Below are positions 1 to 7,085 of a stretch of DNA of 9,121 nucleotides, in pieces. A program made the position numbers and the translations under genes. Where the stretch lies: the NCBI GenBank assembly GCA_016764535.1, contig JAESRR010000159.1:11557-20677 (forward strand), written 5' to 3'. Under the pieces are notes generated by a model. The model made no database searches, was not told the DNA's origin, and was given only the letters and a program-made list of their open reading frames with translations. This stretch comes from Cohaesibacteraceae bacterium (GTDB lineage Bacteria; Pseudomonadota; Alphaproteobacteria; Rhizobiales; Cohaesibacteraceae). Every line of letters starts with the position of its first letter. Position 1 is the first letter of the stretch.

Positions 1-630
1 CTGCCATTATATTTCCAGGAAAAATTTGAGCTGGCTGGTGGTGAAGTATTGGGTAAATCTGAATTTGCCTATGATCAGCAGGAATTTTCTACCATCGTTG
101 CTGCCATCAAGGCACTTCCCGTAGAGCCGGATGTAATCGTTGGCATGCCGTTCGACAATGATTTCCCGGTGTTCATTAATCAGCTGCGAGCAGCCGGTAT
201 TAAATCAACATATCTTGGACCAGATGTACTTGATCAACCAGCAGTACGTGGTCTGGGCAAAGTTGTTGAAGGTGTCCACTATTTAACAATGGCTGCTCCA
301 ACCACAAGTCCTGAAGCTGGCGCTTTTGCCAGGTCATATGCAACAACCTACGGCAATGAAGACAGTGTTTATCCTGCCATGGTCGGGTATTCATTTATGC
401 GACTTCTTGAGCAGGCAGTGATAAATGCCGGAACAGCCAATGCAAAAGCAGTTCGTAGTAAATTTGCCGAACTACAGGATGTAAAAACCGAGATTGGTTC
501 CGTAACACTCAAGGGTTTCGGTGCATTTCCAAACCTCCCAGTACACGTCATGAAAATCAAGGACGGCAAGGGAGTTCACGTCAAGTCAATCAAACTGGCT
601 GCTGACGAAATTCCCGAGCCGCGTGGCTAG
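1..630 (+). CDS. HAAT-family ABC transporter substrate-binding protein, C-terminal part (5' end outside window)
   Basis: The reading frame is open from base 1 to a TAG at 628-630, giving the last 209 residues of a longer protein. The text resembles the second half of type I periplasmic binding proteins of the Leu/Ile/Val-binding family (Peripla_BP_6). An 'AGGEVLG' strand-turn is followed by 'QQEFSTIVAAIKA', then 'PDVIVGMPFDNDFPVFINQLRAAGI', and later the 'YPAMVGYSFMRLLEQAVINAGT' helix. Such proteins bind a solute in the periplasm and deliver it to the LivH/LivM permeases. The signal peptide and lobe 1 lie upstream of the window. A TTG at 49 could be read as a start, but the frame continues upstream without a stop and the family is about 370-420 residues long, so 49 is not the true start. 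It precedes a LivF ATPase and LivH permease of the same importer. The ligand is unknown. Confidence 0.9.
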   Translation: MPLYFQEKFELAGGEVLGKSEFAYDQQEFSTIVAAIKALPVEPDVIVGMPFDNDFPVFINQLRAAGIKSTYLGPDVLDQPAVRGLGKVVEGVHYLTMAAPTTSPEAGAFARSYATTYGNEDSVYPAMVGYSFMRLLEQAVINAGTANAKAVRSKFAELQDVKTEIGSVTLKGFGAFPNLPVHVMKIKDGKGVHVKSIKLAADEIPEPRG

Positions 631-638
631 AATAAACT

Positions 639-670
639 TTTCGGGTGGAGCGCACTTGCTCCATCCGGAA
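639..670 (+). promoter_or_regulatory. Intergenic stem-loop between the SBP gene and the LivF ATPase gene
   Basis: Bases 639-651 pair with 658-670 around a 6-nt loop (652-657). The core TGGAGC/GCTCCA is perfect, and it is extended by CGG/CCG and outer T-A pairs, with two G-U pairs. It starts 8 bases after the SBP stop codon and ends just before the Shine-Dalgarno sequence of the next gene. No T-run follows, so it looks less like a classical terminator than an RNA-stabilising or partial-attenuation element. By analogy with known transporter operons, it could keep SBP mRNA in excess over ATPase and permease mRNA. That role is inferred. Confidence 0.6.
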
Positions 671-686
671 TATTTCGAGGGCTATG

Positions 687-1400
687 ATGGCTAATTTGTT
701 GGATGTTGTTGATATTGAAGTCGCCTATGGACCGATAAAAGCTGTCAAACGAATTTCGTTTTACGTTCGGGCTGGCGAACTGGTGACCATTATTGGCGCC
801 AATGGGGCGGGTAAAACATCGACATTGAATGCGATCATGGGGCTTGAACCACTGGCTCATGGAAGCATCCGGTACAAGGGTGCTGACCTGGGCAAGATTC
901 CGGTCGAAAAAAGAGCTGTGCTTGGAATGGGGGTTTCCCCCGAAGGCAGGCGTATTTTTGGTGATCTGACAGTACGTGAAAATCTTATTGCCGGAGGAAT
1001 TACACTTTCCTCGTCCCTGTGTTTGGATCGTATCGAAAGTGTTGTTGGACGCTTCCCCATCCTTGCAGAGCGGATACAACAAACTGCAGGTACCCTGTCC
1101 GGAGGTGAGCAACAAATGCTTGCGATTGCGCGCGCATTAATGATCGCACCGGAATTTCTAATTCTTGATGAACCATCTTTGGGGCTTGCTCCCAAAATAG
1201 TTTCCCAGGTCTTCGAGCTGATTCATCAACTCAACCAGGAGGGCATGACAGTCCTTCTGGTTGAGCAAAACGTTCGTAAAAGCCTCGCAATTGCCGATCG
1301 CGCCTATGTCATGGAACTCGGTAACATCGTGCGCGAAGGCAGTGCAGAAGACATGTCATCGGATCAAAAGATCCACGAATCCTATCTCGGAGCTGCGTGA
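687..1400 (+). CDS. livF: HAAT ABC transporter ATP-binding protein, LivF type (importer 1)
   Basis: This 237-residue cytoplasmic ATPase drives import through the LivH/LivM channel. Visible motifs are Walker A GANGAGKTS (about residues 37-45), the LivF hallmark SPEGRRIF (about 84-91), signature LSGGE (137-141) and Walker B FLILDEP (157-163). The H-loop region reads VEQN with Gln at about 194, which is usual for LivF. ATGs occur at 684 and 687. The latter is preferred because the GAGGG at 677-681 is then 5 nt away. An upstream in-frame GTG at 645 lies inside a strong stem-loop and would add residues with no family similarity. It follows the SBP gene after 56 bp and precedes the permease by 7 bp, so it belongs to the same operon. 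Length is normal for the family. Confidence 0.93.
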   Translation: MANLLDVVDIEVAYGPIKAVKRISFYVRAGELVTIIGANGAGKTSTLNAIMGLEPLAHGSIRYKGADLGKIPVEKRAVLGMGVSPEGRRIFGDLTVRENLIAGGITLSSSLCLDRIESVVGRFPILAERIQQTAGTLSGGEQQMLAIARALMIAPEFLILDEPSLGLAPKIVSQVFELIHQLNQEGMTVLLVEQNVRKSLAIADRAYVMELGNIVREGSAEDMSSDQKIHESYLGAA

Positions 1401-1407
1401 TAAGCTG

Positions 1408-2295
1408 ATGGAACAATTAATACAATTTGCAATTTCGGCACTGAGCCTGGGCGGTACATATGCATTGTTGGCGCTGGGGCTGGCAACAGTGTTCGGGCTG
1501 CTCGGATTTCTGAATTTTGCGCATGGCGATTTGATGACAATCTGTGGCTATTCAATATATTTTCTTTTAGCCGCCGGGGTATCTTTTTTTATCGCAGCAC
1601 CAATAGCTATCCTTGTGGCAGGCCTTGCTGCAGTCCTGATGGAACGCATCGCATTTCGTCCTTTGCGAGGTCGCAGTCCGATGTCACTGCTCATTACCTC
1701 TTTTGCGATCTCTCTTGCTTTACATGTTTGTTTTCAAATTTTTATTAGTCCAAAATCCAAACCTATTCCAATTCCCGATGTTTTTTCCGGCTATCTGACT
1801 TTTGGCGAAGTCTATGTTAGCAAAGCCCAGATAATATCGATCATTGTTTCGATCCTCGCTCTGATCTTGCTCAGTGCATTCATGACCAAAACGCGTATCG
1901 GGATTGCGTTGCGTGCTTCAGCATCCGATTTCACGGTTGCAAGAGCCATGGGAATTAAAGCCAATCAAATGATCATGTTGGCATTCGCAATATCTGGTGT
2001 CCTTGCAGGTATTGCTGCTGTGATGTGGATCGCCCAAAGGGGAGCGGTTTCTCCAGCCATGGGACAGGGGCCAATGATCAAAGCCCTGATTGCTGTAATC
2101 ATTGGTGGTTTGTCCCACCCAAGAGGCGCGCTGTATGGCGGGTTTATACTTGGAACACTCGAAGCGATATTCCTCTATATTCTGCCCGATTCCTGGGTTT
2201 TGTATCGTGATGCAATGGTTTTGGTAATTTTGATCAGCTTTTTGATGGTGAGGCCAAACGGGATTGTTGCGCCTTCAACAGAGCCAATGCGATAG
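1408..2295 (+). CDS. livH: HAAT ABC transporter permease, LivH type (importer 1)
   Basis: This 295-residue inner-membrane permease forms half of the translocation channel with a LivM partner that is not in the window. The sequence is dominated by hydrophobic stretches, about eight membrane segments by eye. It opens with the LivH-like 'GGTYALLALGLATVFGLLGF' followed by 'NFAHGDLMTICGY', and ends with the family's VRPNGI. A cytoplasmic coupling loop facing the ATPase is visible at about residues 164-184 (GIALRASASDFTVARAMGI). The open frame extends upstream to 1261, but that part lies inside the ATPase gene. ATG 1408 is 7 bases after the ATPase stop and starts the conserved N-terminus. The ribosome binding site is weak, consistent with translational coupling. 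This appears to be the last gene of operon 1, as the next gene is convergent. Confidence 0.93.
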   Translation: MEQLIQFAISALSLGGTYALLALGLATVFGLLGFLNFAHGDLMTICGYSIYFLLAAGVSFFIAAPIAILVAGLAAVLMERIAFRPLRGRSPMSLLITSFAISLALHVCFQIFISPKSKPIPIPDVFSGYLTFGEVYVSKAQIISIIVSILALILLSAFMTKTRIGIALRASASDFTVARAMGIKANQMIMLAFAISGVLAGIAAVMWIAQRGAVSPAMGQGPMIKALIAVIIGGLSHPRGALYGGFILGTLEAIFLYILPDSWVLYRDAMVLVILISFLMVRPNGIVAPSTEPMR

Positions 2296-2359
2296 CTACA
2301 AATCGGTCGGAATAGACTCGGTACGGGCCGTTCGCATGGCAATCCAAATCAAATCTGAC

Positions 2360-2401
2360 TGGCAAATGCTCATGATGAAACATCAAGTGCAATTGTTGCC
2401 A
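2360..2401. terminator. Imperfect inverted repeat between convergent genes; possible terminator
   Basis: The 137 bases between the LivH stop (2295) and the regulator stop (2433) contain no credible gene. TGGCAA at 2360-2365 can pair with TTGCCA at 2396-2401. Inside it, TGATG-AAA-CATCA (2373-2385) forms a short hairpin, extended by GC/GC at 2368-2369 and 2389-2390 with mismatches. ATGGCAA at 2336-2342 could compete for the same 3' arm. TTTT at 2403-2406 follows on the + strand. The stem is weak and interrupted, so a terminator role is inferred mainly from position. Confidence 0.25.
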
Positions 2402-2432
2402 TTTTGGTTATGTAATTACGATCCAGAATCAA

Positions 2433-3089
2433 TCAGTTCTGTTCTGTAATTATGAGATCAAAGCTGCGACTGATATCGGCAACAAGTGCAGTTTTGGCTG
2501 CTTCGCGATTTTTCTGCCGAAGTGCTTTGATTAATAGATTATGATATTTATGTTCCGATATGCTTCCGGCATCGGGGTGTTTTATTACAAGATTCAAATA
2601 GGCTCCGTATTGCAACCACAAAGCCTTGATTATTGGCAATAATACCGCCGACCCGCTTTTTTGATAAAGTGTAAAATGGAAATCATAATTTTGCTGCAAG
2701 TCGGGAGAACCTGATTTCTCGCGCGGGGAAGATGCCAGCACCGCTTCCAGCGCATCGATTGTAGCATCATCCATTTGGTCCATAGCCATGTCCAGAACCA
2801 GTGTTTCCAACGAAAGCCGGGCCAGTTTCAGGTCCGTCATTCTGCGTTTTTGGAAAGGTGGTACGGCCAGAGTTCGACTGGGAGTGTCCTCGAGAGCACC
2901 TTCGGCAACCAGACGGCGCACGGCTTCCCGCACCGGCGTCATGGAAGTTCCCAGTTGTGCAGCAAGCGAGCGGAGATTGACAACATCACCAGGAGCAAAT
3001 TCTCCCCGGGTGAACGCATCACATAAAGCTGAATAGACATTTTCCCGAAGGATTGTCTGTTCAATCTTTCCGATTTTCGGACCACTCAT
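2433..3089 (-). CDS. GntR-family transcriptional regulator, FCD subfamily
   Basis: This 218-residue protein has an N-terminal winged helix-turn-helix. Its text is typical of GntR: 'RGEFAPGDVVNLRSLAAQLG' then TSMTPVREAVRRLVAEGALE, residues 28-67. The C-terminal helical FCD ligand-binding domain spans about 84-214. In FCD proteins a Dx3H plus two later His usually bind metal next to the effector. Here the aligned positions read Asn134, His138, His183 and Asp205, so the metal set is altered. Possible starts are a GTG at 3131 and ATGs at 3104 and 3089. ATG 3089 is chosen because AGGA lies 6 nt before it and the conserved region begins soon after. The gene is divergent from the AKR-importer operon across 138 bp, the usual arrangement for a local repressor responding to the imported solute or a catabolite. 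It converges on importer operon 1. Confidence 0.9.
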   Translation of the reverse strand: MSGPKIGKIEQTILRENVYSALCDAFTRGEFAPGDVVNLRSLAAQLGTSMTPVREAVRRLVAEGALEDTPSRTLAVPPFQKRRMTDLKLARLSLETLVLDMAMDQMDDATIDALEAVLASSPREKSGSPDLQQNYDFHFTLYQKSGSAVLLPIIKALWLQYGAYLNLVIKHPDAGSISEHKYHNLLIKALRQKNREAAKTALVADISRSFDLIITEQN

Positions 3090-3142
3090 TGTTGTTCCTG
3101 GCATGGTTATTGGCTGGATTAGCCTTAACACACCCAGTCAGA

Positions 3143-3172
3143 TTGACAATGGATGTATTAGAGACATAGGAT
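3143..3172 (+). promoter_or_regulatory. Candidate sigma70-type promoter for the AKR-importer operon
   Basis: A perfect TTGACA -35 box (3143-3148) is followed after 18 bases by TAGGAT (3167-3172), which matches four of six -10 positions. Transcription would start near 3179, leaving an untranslated leader of roughly 50 bases before ATG 3228. This is the only good + strand promoter match seen in the divergent region. The -10 box is imperfect, so this is a prediction. Confidence 0.45.
3153..3167. promoter_or_regulatory. Candidate operator for the divergent GntR regulator
   Basis: ATGTATTAGAGACAT is an imperfect palindrome: the outer ATGT/ACAT arms match and one further inner position pairs, with a central A. 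It sits between the predicted -35 and -10 boxes of the operon promoter, where bound repressor would block RNA polymerase. FCD-type GntR proteins bind short palindromes of this scale. A second small palindrome, ATTGACAAT (3142-3150), overlaps the -35 box. Which one, if either, is the binding site is not resolved by sequence alone. Confidence 0.3.
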
Positions 3173-3227
3173 AGAATATCACAGATAACAAGATTAACAA
3201 AAATCGCGACGGGAAGGATCTGGATAC

Positions 3228-3599
3228 ATGGATAATGCGCAGGAATACTGGCTTTATGATCTGAAAGTGGAAACGGTTGTCGGAGATCGAAGTCCTGTTT
3301 GTCGTCATATTGAGGGTGAATTTTTCCTGGTTGAGGGTGAAACACTTGTGTTTTCGCAACCCACAAAAATATCCATGTATGCCCTTGCTGCTCTATTGCC
3401 CCTACTACCGGCAAAACAACGTCAAACCGATATCGCGGACTGGATGTCAACTGATGCCGAAGTGGCATGCCCCGACCCACATTGTGGTGGACGATTCCGT
3501 ATAACCCGCACCCGGAAACGAAATTTTACCAACGCCGGGACCACTGGATTGCCTGAAAGCCGGGACACGCCCTATTGGGCAAAGGAAAATTCGGAATGA
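3228..3599 (+). CDS. Small TIGR04076-like protein of unknown function
   Basis: This is a 123-residue soluble protein with no signal peptide or membrane segment. It resembles the uncharacterised TIGR04076 family, recalled from memory: YDLKVETVVG (10-19), then Cys25 leading into GEFFLVEGETL (30-40), YALAALLPLLPAKQR (51-65) and the motif CPDPHCGGRFRI (81-92). The three cysteines (25, 81, 86) could bind a metal or be redox active, but this is inference. About 30 residues follow the recognisable domain, rich in Arg, Lys, Thr and Asn, and they appear poorly conserved. ATG 3228 has a strong GGAAGGA at 3212-3218. The stop overlaps the start of the aldo/keto reductase gene by 4 bp (ATGA), so the two are translationally coupled and probably work on the same metabolite. 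No biochemical function is known to me. Confidence 0.75.
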   Translation: MDNAQEYWLYDLKVETVVGDRSPVCRHIEGEFFLVEGETLVFSQPTKISMYALAALLPLLPAKQRQTDIADWMSTDAEVACPDPHCGGRFRITRTRKRNFTNAGTTGLPESRDTPYWAKENSE

Positions 3600-4684
3600 A
3601 TGTTGAAACGAAGGTACTTCGGCAAGGCCATGAGATTTCCAGAGTAATCAAGGGCGGCTGGCAACTGGCTGGAGATCACGGAAAAGTTAATCGCAAAACA
3701 GCAATTGCTGACATGGAGGCTTTTCTTGAGGCCGGGATTACGACCTTTGACTGCGCCGATATATACATTGGCGTAGAAAGTATGATCGGTGATTTCATCG
3801 GCGAGTTACGCAGCGAGCGTGGTGAAGAAGTCGTTGACAGGGTGCGCATCCATACCAAGCTGGTGCCGGATCTGGCTCGATTGGCCGATATTGGTAGTAA
3901 CGAAATAGAAGCGATAGTCGATCGGTCATTGATGCGCCTGAAAGTTGATTGTCTGGATCTGGTACAATTTTTCTGGTGGGACCTGGAGCTGGGCAATGCG
4001 GTTGCTTCGCTGGATGTTCTCAAGCGCATGCAGGAAAAAGGAAAAATAGGCAATCTTGGAACGACCAACTGGGATGCTGCCGATATGGACCGTTTTGTGC
4101 AGGCCGGGTTTGATCTCGTATCGGCTCAGGTTCAGTATTCGGTTCTTGATCGCAGGCCCGGTCACACACTCGCTGACTGGGCACAGGCTAACAATCTGCA
4201 ACTCCTGTGTTACGGCACCCTCGCTGGAGGTTTTCTAACCAAGGCCTGGTTGGGTAAACCTGATCCAGGGTTCAGTTTTTCCAATCGGTCATTGATCAAA
4301 TATAGATTGATCATCCAGGAGTTTGGTTCCTGGCAACAATTTCAAAACCTGCTGCTTTCCTTGCAATCAATCGGCGACAAATACGATGTGTCGATCAGTT
4401 CGGTTGCGACGCGCTATGTGCTTGAACAGCCACAGGTCGCAGCGGCAATAGTTGGCGCAAGATATGCCCGACACTTGCAGGATACGCTTGAAGTTTTTAC
4501 TTTCGCATTTGACGATGAAGATCGTTTGGCTCTTGCCGTAATTCTGGATCAGGCGAGCGGTCCATTGGGAGATGTATTTGCCCTCGAAAGTGATCGAAGC
4601 GGGCAGCATGGCCGGATAATGAAATACAATCTAAACCATCGGCCCAACACCCCGGCTCTGGCGGAAGATATCAGTCATGGCTAG
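3596..4684 (+). CDS. Aldo/keto reductase family protein with substituted catalytic His
   Basis: This 362-residue cytoplasmic protein has the (alpha/beta)8 NADPH-dependent AKR layout. Asp52 and Tyr57 lie in FDCADIY, Lys88 in HTKL, an NADP-pocket-like GTTNWD follows, then SAQVQYSVLDRRP, GTLAGGFLTK and the C-terminal cofactor motif IVGARYARHL. The fourth tetrad residue is unusual: where relatives read QFHWWD, this protein reads QFFWWD, with Phe126 in place of His. It may therefore have altered chemistry, as AKR enzymes with a changed His do (Glu in steroid 5-beta-reductases), or be weakly active. ATG 3596 is chosen because AAAGGA at 3581-3586 precedes it; the TTG at 3575 is an alternative. It overlaps the upstream gene by 4 bp and the LivG gene by 8 bp, placing it inside the importer operon. 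It probably converts the imported carbonyl compound or its product, which is inferred. Confidence 0.9.
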   Translation: MNVETKVLRQGHEISRVIKGGWQLAGDHGKVNRKTAIADMEAFLEAGITTFDCADIYIGVESMIGDFIGELRSERGEEVVDRVRIHTKLVPDLARLADIGSNEIEAIVDRSLMRLKVDCLDLVQFFWWDLELGNAVASLDVLKRMQEKGKIGNLGTTNWDAADMDRFVQAGFDLVSAQVQYSVLDRRPGHTLADWAQANNLQLLCYGTLAGGFLTKAWLGKPDPGFSFSNRSLIKYRLIIQEFGSWQQFQNLLLSLQSIGDKYDVSISSVATRYVLEQPQVAAAIVGARYARHLQDTLEVFTFAFDDEDRLALAVILDQASGPLGDVFALESDRSGQHGRIMKYNLNHRPNTPALAEDISHG

Positions 4685-5450
4685 TGACATTCTTACCACG
4701 CGGGATCTAACAACAAAATTCGGTTCATTTTGTGCAGTAGACAGTGTTTCATTATCCTTGAGAAAGGGTTCAATTACGGGATTAATCGGTCCGAACGGTG
4801 CCGGAAAATCTACACTGTTCAATACGTTGACAGGAACATTAAAACCAACGTCGGGACAGGTGTTTTTGGGTGACGCGGATATTTCCGGCCTCTCACCTGA
4901 TCGACTATTCAAAAAGGGACTGGTGCGAACTTTCCAGATACCCCGCCCATTCGCGCGCATGAGTGTGCTTGAAAACGTGATGCTTTCTCCCGCACAGCAA
5001 ACGGGCGAAAAAATCTTTGGATCGATTTTCCGACCTGACATCGTACGGCGTCAGGAACAGGAATATCGTACAAAGGCCCTGGAAATTCTGGATTTTGTTA
5101 CGCTTGATAAATTAGCAGATCAAGCTGCCGGCGAACTATCCGGTGGTCAAACAAAATTGCTGGAACTTGCCAGAGTATTAATGGGGGATGCTTCGATCAT
5201 TCTCCTCGATGAACCGGCGGCAGGGGTTAACCCGGTACTGACGCAAATTTTGATTGAACGCATCGAGGAATTAAATCGGCGTGGTATGACTTTCCTTATC
5301 ATAGAGCACAATATGGATTTCATAATGAGCCACTGCGATCCGATTATCGCGATGGCCCAGGGACAACTGGTATTTCAGGGAACTGCCGAAGAAGCACAAG
5401 CTAATAAAACGCTGCTGGATGCCTATTTGGGAGCTCCGGTTAATGCTTGA
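4677..5450 (+). CDS. livG: HAAT ABC transporter ATP-binding protein, LivG type (importer 2)
   Basis: This 257-residue cytoplasmic ATPase is one half of the LivG/LivF pair. Motifs are Walker A GPNGAGKST (38-46), Q-loop RTFQIPRPF with Gln87, signature LSGGQ (154-158), Walker B IILLDEP (174-180), the LivG-typical AAGVNP and an H-loop EHNMDF with His211. The insert between Q-loop and signature and the C-terminal DAYLGAP are typical of LivG. The start overlaps the AKR stop by 8 bp and has GGAAG at 4663-4667. The next gene starts 8 bp before this stop. All key ATPase residues are present, so it should be functional. Confidence 0.95.
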   Translation: MASDILTTRDLTTKFGSFCAVDSVSLSLRKGSITGLIGPNGAGKSTLFNTLTGTLKPTSGQVFLGDADISGLSPDRLFKKGLVRTFQIPRPFARMSVLENVMLSPAQQTGEKIFGSIFRPDIVRRQEQEYRTKALEILDFVTLDKLADQAAGELSGGQTKLLELARVLMGDASIILLDEPAAGVNPVLTQILIERIEELNRRGMTFLIIEHNMDFIMSHCDPIIAMAQGQLVFQGTAEEAQANKTLLDAYLGAPVNA

Positions 5451-6174
5451 TATTGTACTTAAAACCGAGAATATTGTTGCCGGGTATGTAAAGGGCCTTC
5501 CGATCCTGCATAATATTTCTGTATCGCTTCCCCGCGCATCCATATCCGTCATTATAGGGCCAAATGGCGCTGGAAAATCAACCCTGATCAAAGCTATTGC
5601 GGGAATAGTTCCGGTTTCATCCGGCAATATTTTTTGTGGCAATAAATGCATTACCGGCATGCGCCCCGATCAAATGGGTGGCGTGGGTATTGCCTATGTA
5701 CCGCAAACCGACAATATTTTTCGAACATTAACTATCGGTCAAAATCTGGATCTTGTCTTGCGTCATGCAGGTGTTGAAGCGGTTGAGCGCCGACAGGTTC
5801 TGTTTGAACAATTTCCACCACTATCAGACAAGCGAAATGAAAAAGCCGGAGCTCTTTCCGGAGGTCAGAGACAAATGCTGGCTGTTGCCATGGCTCTGGC
5901 TGTTAAACCGGAAATTATAATGATGGATGAGCCTTCGGCTGGACTTTCACCAAAAGCAGCCGGTGAAGTATTGCAGCTCGTGCGTGATCTTGCCGATGGC
6001 GGCGCTTCCATTTTGCTGGTTGAACAGAATGTCAATCAGGCCCTGCAGTTTGCGGATCATTGTTACATTCTGGCCGAAGGGCAGCACCAGATAGATGGCA
6101 AAGCCAATGACTTGATCAATGATCCCGTTATTGGTCAGATCTATATTGGCGGCAAAAGAATGGGTGCCGCATGA
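5443..6174 (+). CDS. livF: HAAT ABC transporter ATP-binding protein, LivF type (importer 2)
   Basis: This 243-residue ATPase is the partner of the LivG protein encoded just upstream. Motifs are Walker A GPNGAGKST (39-47), Q-loop YVPQ with Gln88, signature LSGGQ (138-142), Walker B IIMMDEP (158-164), SAGLSP and VEQN at 193-196, where Gln replaces the H-loop His as is usual in LivF. It reads VPQTDNIF where the importer 1 LivF reads SPEGRRIF. The two ATPases are thus distinct subtypes and not copies of each other. ATG 5443 overlaps the LivG stop by 8 bp, with GGGAG at 5429-5433. The frame is open from 5419, but the preceding residues lie inside LivG. Confidence 0.94.
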   Translation: MLDIVLKTENIVAGYVKGLPILHNISVSLPRASISVIIGPNGAGKSTLIKAIAGIVPVSSGNIFCGNKCITGMRPDQMGGVGIAYVPQTDNIFRTLTIGQNLDLVLRHAGVEAVERRQVLFEQFPPLSDKRNEKAGALSGGQRQMLAVAMALAVKPEIIMMDEPSAGLSPKAAGEVLQLVRDLADGGASILLVEQNVNQALQFADHCYILAEGQHQIDGKANDLINDPVIGQIYIGGKRMGAA

Positions 6175-7085
6175 TACAACACCTGCTTGATGGAATTCTG
6201 GTTGGATCAATTCTGTCAATGGGAGCAATTGGTTTGACAATGGTGATGCACATGTTGCGGTTCGCTAATTTTTCACATGCTGAATTGTTGTCTATTGGCG
6301 CATACGCAGCTTTGGTTTTTGACGGGTTGTTTTCTGCAATCCTGCCTGCACTTGCCACCAGCATCGGGCCCTTGAGTTTGACCTGGGCACTTTTCCTGTC
6401 AATTTTTATTGCTATGGGCCTGACCGGGCTTTCAGCAGTGCTAATTGACATGCTCGTTTTCAAACGTATCCGGGAAAATGGTCATGAACTTTCCATGGTC
6501 TTTGCTTCATTTGGCATGGCCCTGATTGTCCGTAATTTGATATCTCTCGGATTTGGCCTCAAAACCCGGCTGTATACCGAAGACATTGTTTTTGCCGTCA
6601 GGCTTAGTGACGATCCCTTGATACTTGTGAAACCGGATCAGGTTTTTGTTCTGATCTGCGCATTGTTCTTTATGGCAGTTCTACATTTTGTTCTGTCTCG
6701 TACAACATTTGGCTATACGCTTCGCGCGGTAGCGGAAAATCCAACATTGGCGCAGGTTACAGGCATTCGCCTGTCGACTGTCATAGTCATAACCTGGATT
6801 ATCGGCGGAGCGTTGGCAGCTGCGGCCGGGGTGTTTTACGGATTGAACAACCAAATCAATCCCGTCATAGGTCGCGACCTGGTGCTGCCGATTTTTGCAG
6901 CAACTATTGTTGGCGGTATCGGTTCCATTTATGGAGCCGTTCTGGGCGGGTTTATTGTCGGGATTGCAGCCAATATGGCTTTGGTCATTTTGCCGTCCGG
7001 TTATAGCCCGGCTGTACCCTTCCTCATCATACTGGCTGTGTTGCTGGTCCGGCCCAATGGATTGTTCGGGGAGGAACGGACATGA
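6171..7085 (+). CDS. livH: HAAT ABC transporter permease, LivH type (importer 2)
   Basis: This 304-residue inner-membrane permease is highly hydrophobic, with about eight membrane segments by eye. The N-terminus 'LLDGILVGSILSMGAIGLTM' and the following LRFANFSHAELLSIGAY match LivH. The ATPase-coupling loop is at about residues 180-200 (FGYTLRAVAENPTLAQVTGI), and the C-terminus has the family's VRPNGLFGE. ATG 6171 overlaps the LivF stop by 4 bp (ATGA). It pairs with the LivM permease encoded next to form the channel of importer 2. It is only distantly similar by eye to the LivH of importer 1. Confidence 0.95.
   Translation: MIQHLLDGILVGSILSMGAIGLTMVMHMLRFANFSHAELLSIGAYAALVFDGLFSAILPALATSIGPLSLTWALFLSIFIAMGLTGLSAVLIDMLVFKRIRENGHELSMVFASFGMALIVRNLISLGFGLKTRLYTEDIVFAVRLSDDPLILVKPDQVFVLICALFFMAVLHFVLSRTTFGYTLRAVAENPTLAQVTGIRLSTVIVITWIIGGALAAAAGVFYGLNNQINPVIGRDLVLPIFAATIVGGIGSIYGAVLGGFIVGIAANMALVILPSGYSPAVPFLIILAVLLVRPNGLFGEERT

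Noticed and set aside
645..686. Upstream GTG start for the importer 1 LivF giving a longer protein
   Set aside because: The codon lies inside a stable stem-loop, has no ribosome binding site, and the added residues do not resemble the family; ATG 687 with GAGGG before it fits better.
1264..1272. Missing H-loop His in the importer 1 LivF (VEQN)
   Set aside because: Gln at this position is normal for LivF proteins, and the importer 2 LivF shows the same; it is not a defect.
1261..1407. Upstream extension of the importer 1 LivH reading frame
   Set aside because: It overlaps the ATPase gene by 140 bases and would put a polar stretch before the conserved hydrophobic N-terminus.
2250..2268. Repeated bases shared by the 3' ends of the two LivH genes
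   Set aside because: Both encode the family motif VRPNG(I/L); the similarity is protein conservation, not a DNA repeat.
3061..3480. Open frame of 139 codons on the - strand across the divergent promoter and small gene
   Set aside because: It lies antisense to the TIGR04076-like gene and overlaps the regulator start; no family resemblance or ribosome binding site was seen.
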